A stretch of 64,000 nucleotides of DNA, from NCBI GenBank assembly GCA_020638955.1, contig JACKHO010000011.1, positions 1 through 64,000 of the forward strand, given 5' to 3'. The notes under the pieces are model-generated. The model was not told the origin of the DNA and did no database searches. It saw only the letters and a list, made by a program, of their open reading frames with translations. The DNA comes from Planctomycetaceae bacterium (GTDB lineage: Bacteria; Planctomycetota; Planctomycetia; Planctomycetales; Planctomycetaceae). Both the position numbers and the translations under genes were made by a program. Shown here piece after piece: positions 62,694-64,000 of this stretch. Position 1 is the stretch's first letter; every line of letters begins with the position of its first letter.

Positions 62694-64000
62694 TTACTGA
62701 CTGGCTGTTCCTGAATTCGTCACAGGATATCCCGTCCCCAGCCCCGACAAGTCGCGCAGCGACAACACCTTGGCTGGCGACTGCGTGCTGTCCAGAATGG
62801 CTTCCAGCCGCGTTGCCGGTCCACCTTCCCCGTAATGTCCAATGGACTGCACTCGGTACACACTGCCTTTGGCCGTAATGAAGGGATCGATGAGACGCAA
62901 CGTGGTTTGATCAACCAATCCATCGACCAGCAACCAGGCCGTGGTAGAACGTCGGGCAATTTCTTCGGGAAGCGGTTCCCCGTCGGTCCCAATGAATTGA
63001 CTCTCTGCGATAGCCGTCGCCAAATCGAGCGGAAATTCGGGTATTCCCATGAGGACTTCTGCCCGACAACTGTTAATGCTGATACGGCCCCGGATGGTAC
63101 TGGCATTTGTTACGGTGAATGTATCGAACAGTGCCGGGAACTCTTCATCCAGCGTCGAACTGCTGGTCCAGGGACTCGTCAGGGTGGTTGGGGTTCCATC
63201 GATTTGGGCCGTGACTTCGGCGTCGACTAAATCGTACAGGGAGATGAACTTAACCGCGCCTCCCTCGGACAGGTCCATGCCACCGCGTGTGACGGAATTT
63301 TCATTGTTATTTCCTGAGGCCACATTTCGGACAATCGACTGGGCGATGTTTTGCAGGGCGTTGTCGGTTTGCGCGTCGCCCGTGCTGACACCCAATTGTC
63401 CATCCAATTGCTCAATGTTATTTGCCCCATTCATGCGGTACGCGACAATAAACTGAGCGACTTCGTCCGGGAACCCTTCGTCGATGATTTGGTCGTACAG
63501 TTCCGTCAGCAACGACTGATTGATGTCGATTTTGTCAGACCCATCAGCCCGCAAATTTGACTCCTTACCGTAAACGGTGAGATATGCGGAGAACCCCAAA
63601 TCGAGAATGCCATCGGCATTGTCATAGGGGAGTTGAGTTTCGCCGTCGTTCTCATTGGGATCGAGCAACCCATTCCGATTGGCGTCTTCGCCGTAGAGCA
63701 GTTCATAGGTCATGCCATCGACCTTGAGCAGTTCATCGAGTGATCCCGCCGGGCCATTCGTCGGTTCATACGGCGAAGCGAAACTCTCGTAATCCGCCAC
63801 CTCCGCACCAAACTCGCGGGCCACATCGTCGTCGTCGACCCAGTCGAGAATGGAATCGGCGAGGTATTCCGTCATGTTCGGGATGTACATGAGCAATTCG
63901 CGCGAGTAGTACTCGTCAAGCCCGAACGACTCAATGGCATTGATATTCAGCTTGCCCGACTCATCCATCAGACCGTAACGAAACTGCGTGGCACTGGCGT
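62694..64000 (-). CDS. GspK-like type II secretion pseudopilin component, 5'-truncated
   Basis: The frame runs out of the window at 64000; about 435 C-terminal residues are visible, ending at 62694. GLMDESGKLNINAI and the repeated helix-hairpin-helix-like units (LADSILDWVDDDD, FPDEVAQFIVAYR, INSCRAEVLMGIPEFP) match GspK, the large minor pseudopilin that caps the type II pseudopilus. Planctomycete forms are large, as here. The N-terminal prepilin part lies beyond the edge. Neighbouring secretion genes are expected upstream, outside the window. Confidence 0.85.
   Translation of the reverse strand, partial: ASATQFRYGLMDESGKLNINAIESFGLDEYYSRELLMYIPNMTEYLADSILDWVDDDDVAREFGAEVADYESFASPYEPTNGPAGSLDELLKVDGMTYELLYGEDANRNGLLDPNENDGETQLPYDNADGILDLGFSAYLTVYGKESNLRADGSDKIDINQSLLTELYDQIIDEGFPDEVAQFIVAYRMNGANNIEQLDGQLGVSTGDAQTDNALQNIAQSIVRNVASGNNNENSVTRGGMDLSEGGAVKFISLYDLVDAEVTAQIDGTPTTLTSPWTSSSTLDEEFPALFDTFTVTNASTIRGRISINSCRAEVLMGIPEFPLDLATAIAESQFIGTDGEPLPEEIARRSTTAWLLVDGLVDQTTLRLIDPFITAKGSVYRVQSIGHYGEGGPATRLEAILDSTQSPAKVLSLRDLSGLGTGYPVTNSGTASQ

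Noticed and set aside
1..64000. CRISPR arrays, tRNA and rRNA genes
   Set aside because: No regularly spaced direct repeats and no cloverleaf or rRNA signature noticed by eye; a covariance-model scan could still find a missed tRNA.

Overview
The window looks like chromosomal DNA from a planctomycete (Planctomycetota). The evidence is its gene content: paralogous families concentrated in that phylum (DUF1592 with DUF1552, DUF1501, DUF1559 with its prepilin-like N-terminus, DUF1598, CxxCH 'planctomycete cytochrome' proteins), a MoxR-DUF58-VWA operon with EF-hand proteins inside it, and many secreted proteins of unknown function. Species cannot be named from sequence alone. I found no rRNA, tRNA or CRISPR array.

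Layout. 1-4.9 kb (+): a tightly coupled envelope operon (partial gene, DUF1573 protein, membrane-anchored C39-type protease, 12-cysteine secreted protein, LolA-like membrane protein, GT39-like transferase). 4.9-10 kb (-): a secreted protein plus a DUF1552/DUF1592 pair. 10.2-14.8 kb: a four-gene minus-strand operon (C39-like peptidase, RimK-type ATP-grasp ligase, GCS2 carboxylate-amine ligase, N-formylglutamate amidohydrolase). It reads as a pathway that makes and trims an amide-linked peptide-like product and is the best candidate for an undescribed system here. 15.1-17.4 kb: a secreted-protein gene split by an IS110-family element that unusually carries 32-bp inverted repeats. 17.5-25.1 kb: membrane protein, di-haem-motif protein, MscS channel, zinc-ribbon protein, ferritin-like protein, ligA. 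25.4-31.6 kb: DUF1501 protein, acyltransferase-SGNH protein, an IS4-family element with a perfect 12-bp target duplication, class I aldolase. 31.7-45 kb: antiporter-EIIA fusion, asparagine-synthetase-like protein, hemW, DUF1598 protein, prs, a RAYT transposase with REP palindromes, an SbcD-like nuclease, an argD-type aminotransferase.

45.2-55.6 kb (+): MoxR ATPase, two EF-hand/beta-propeller proteins, a DUF58 protein and two large VWA-type membrane proteins, probably one operon. 55.7-64 kb: leucine-rich-repeat protein, an Hsp70-tail fragment, DUF1559 protein with a companion lipoprotein, two envelope proteins, an FdhF/YdeP-type molybdoenzyme, and a GspK-like pseudopilin component running off the right end.

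Intergenic DNA is rich in short palindromes (at least five kinds), several present in related copies within the window.
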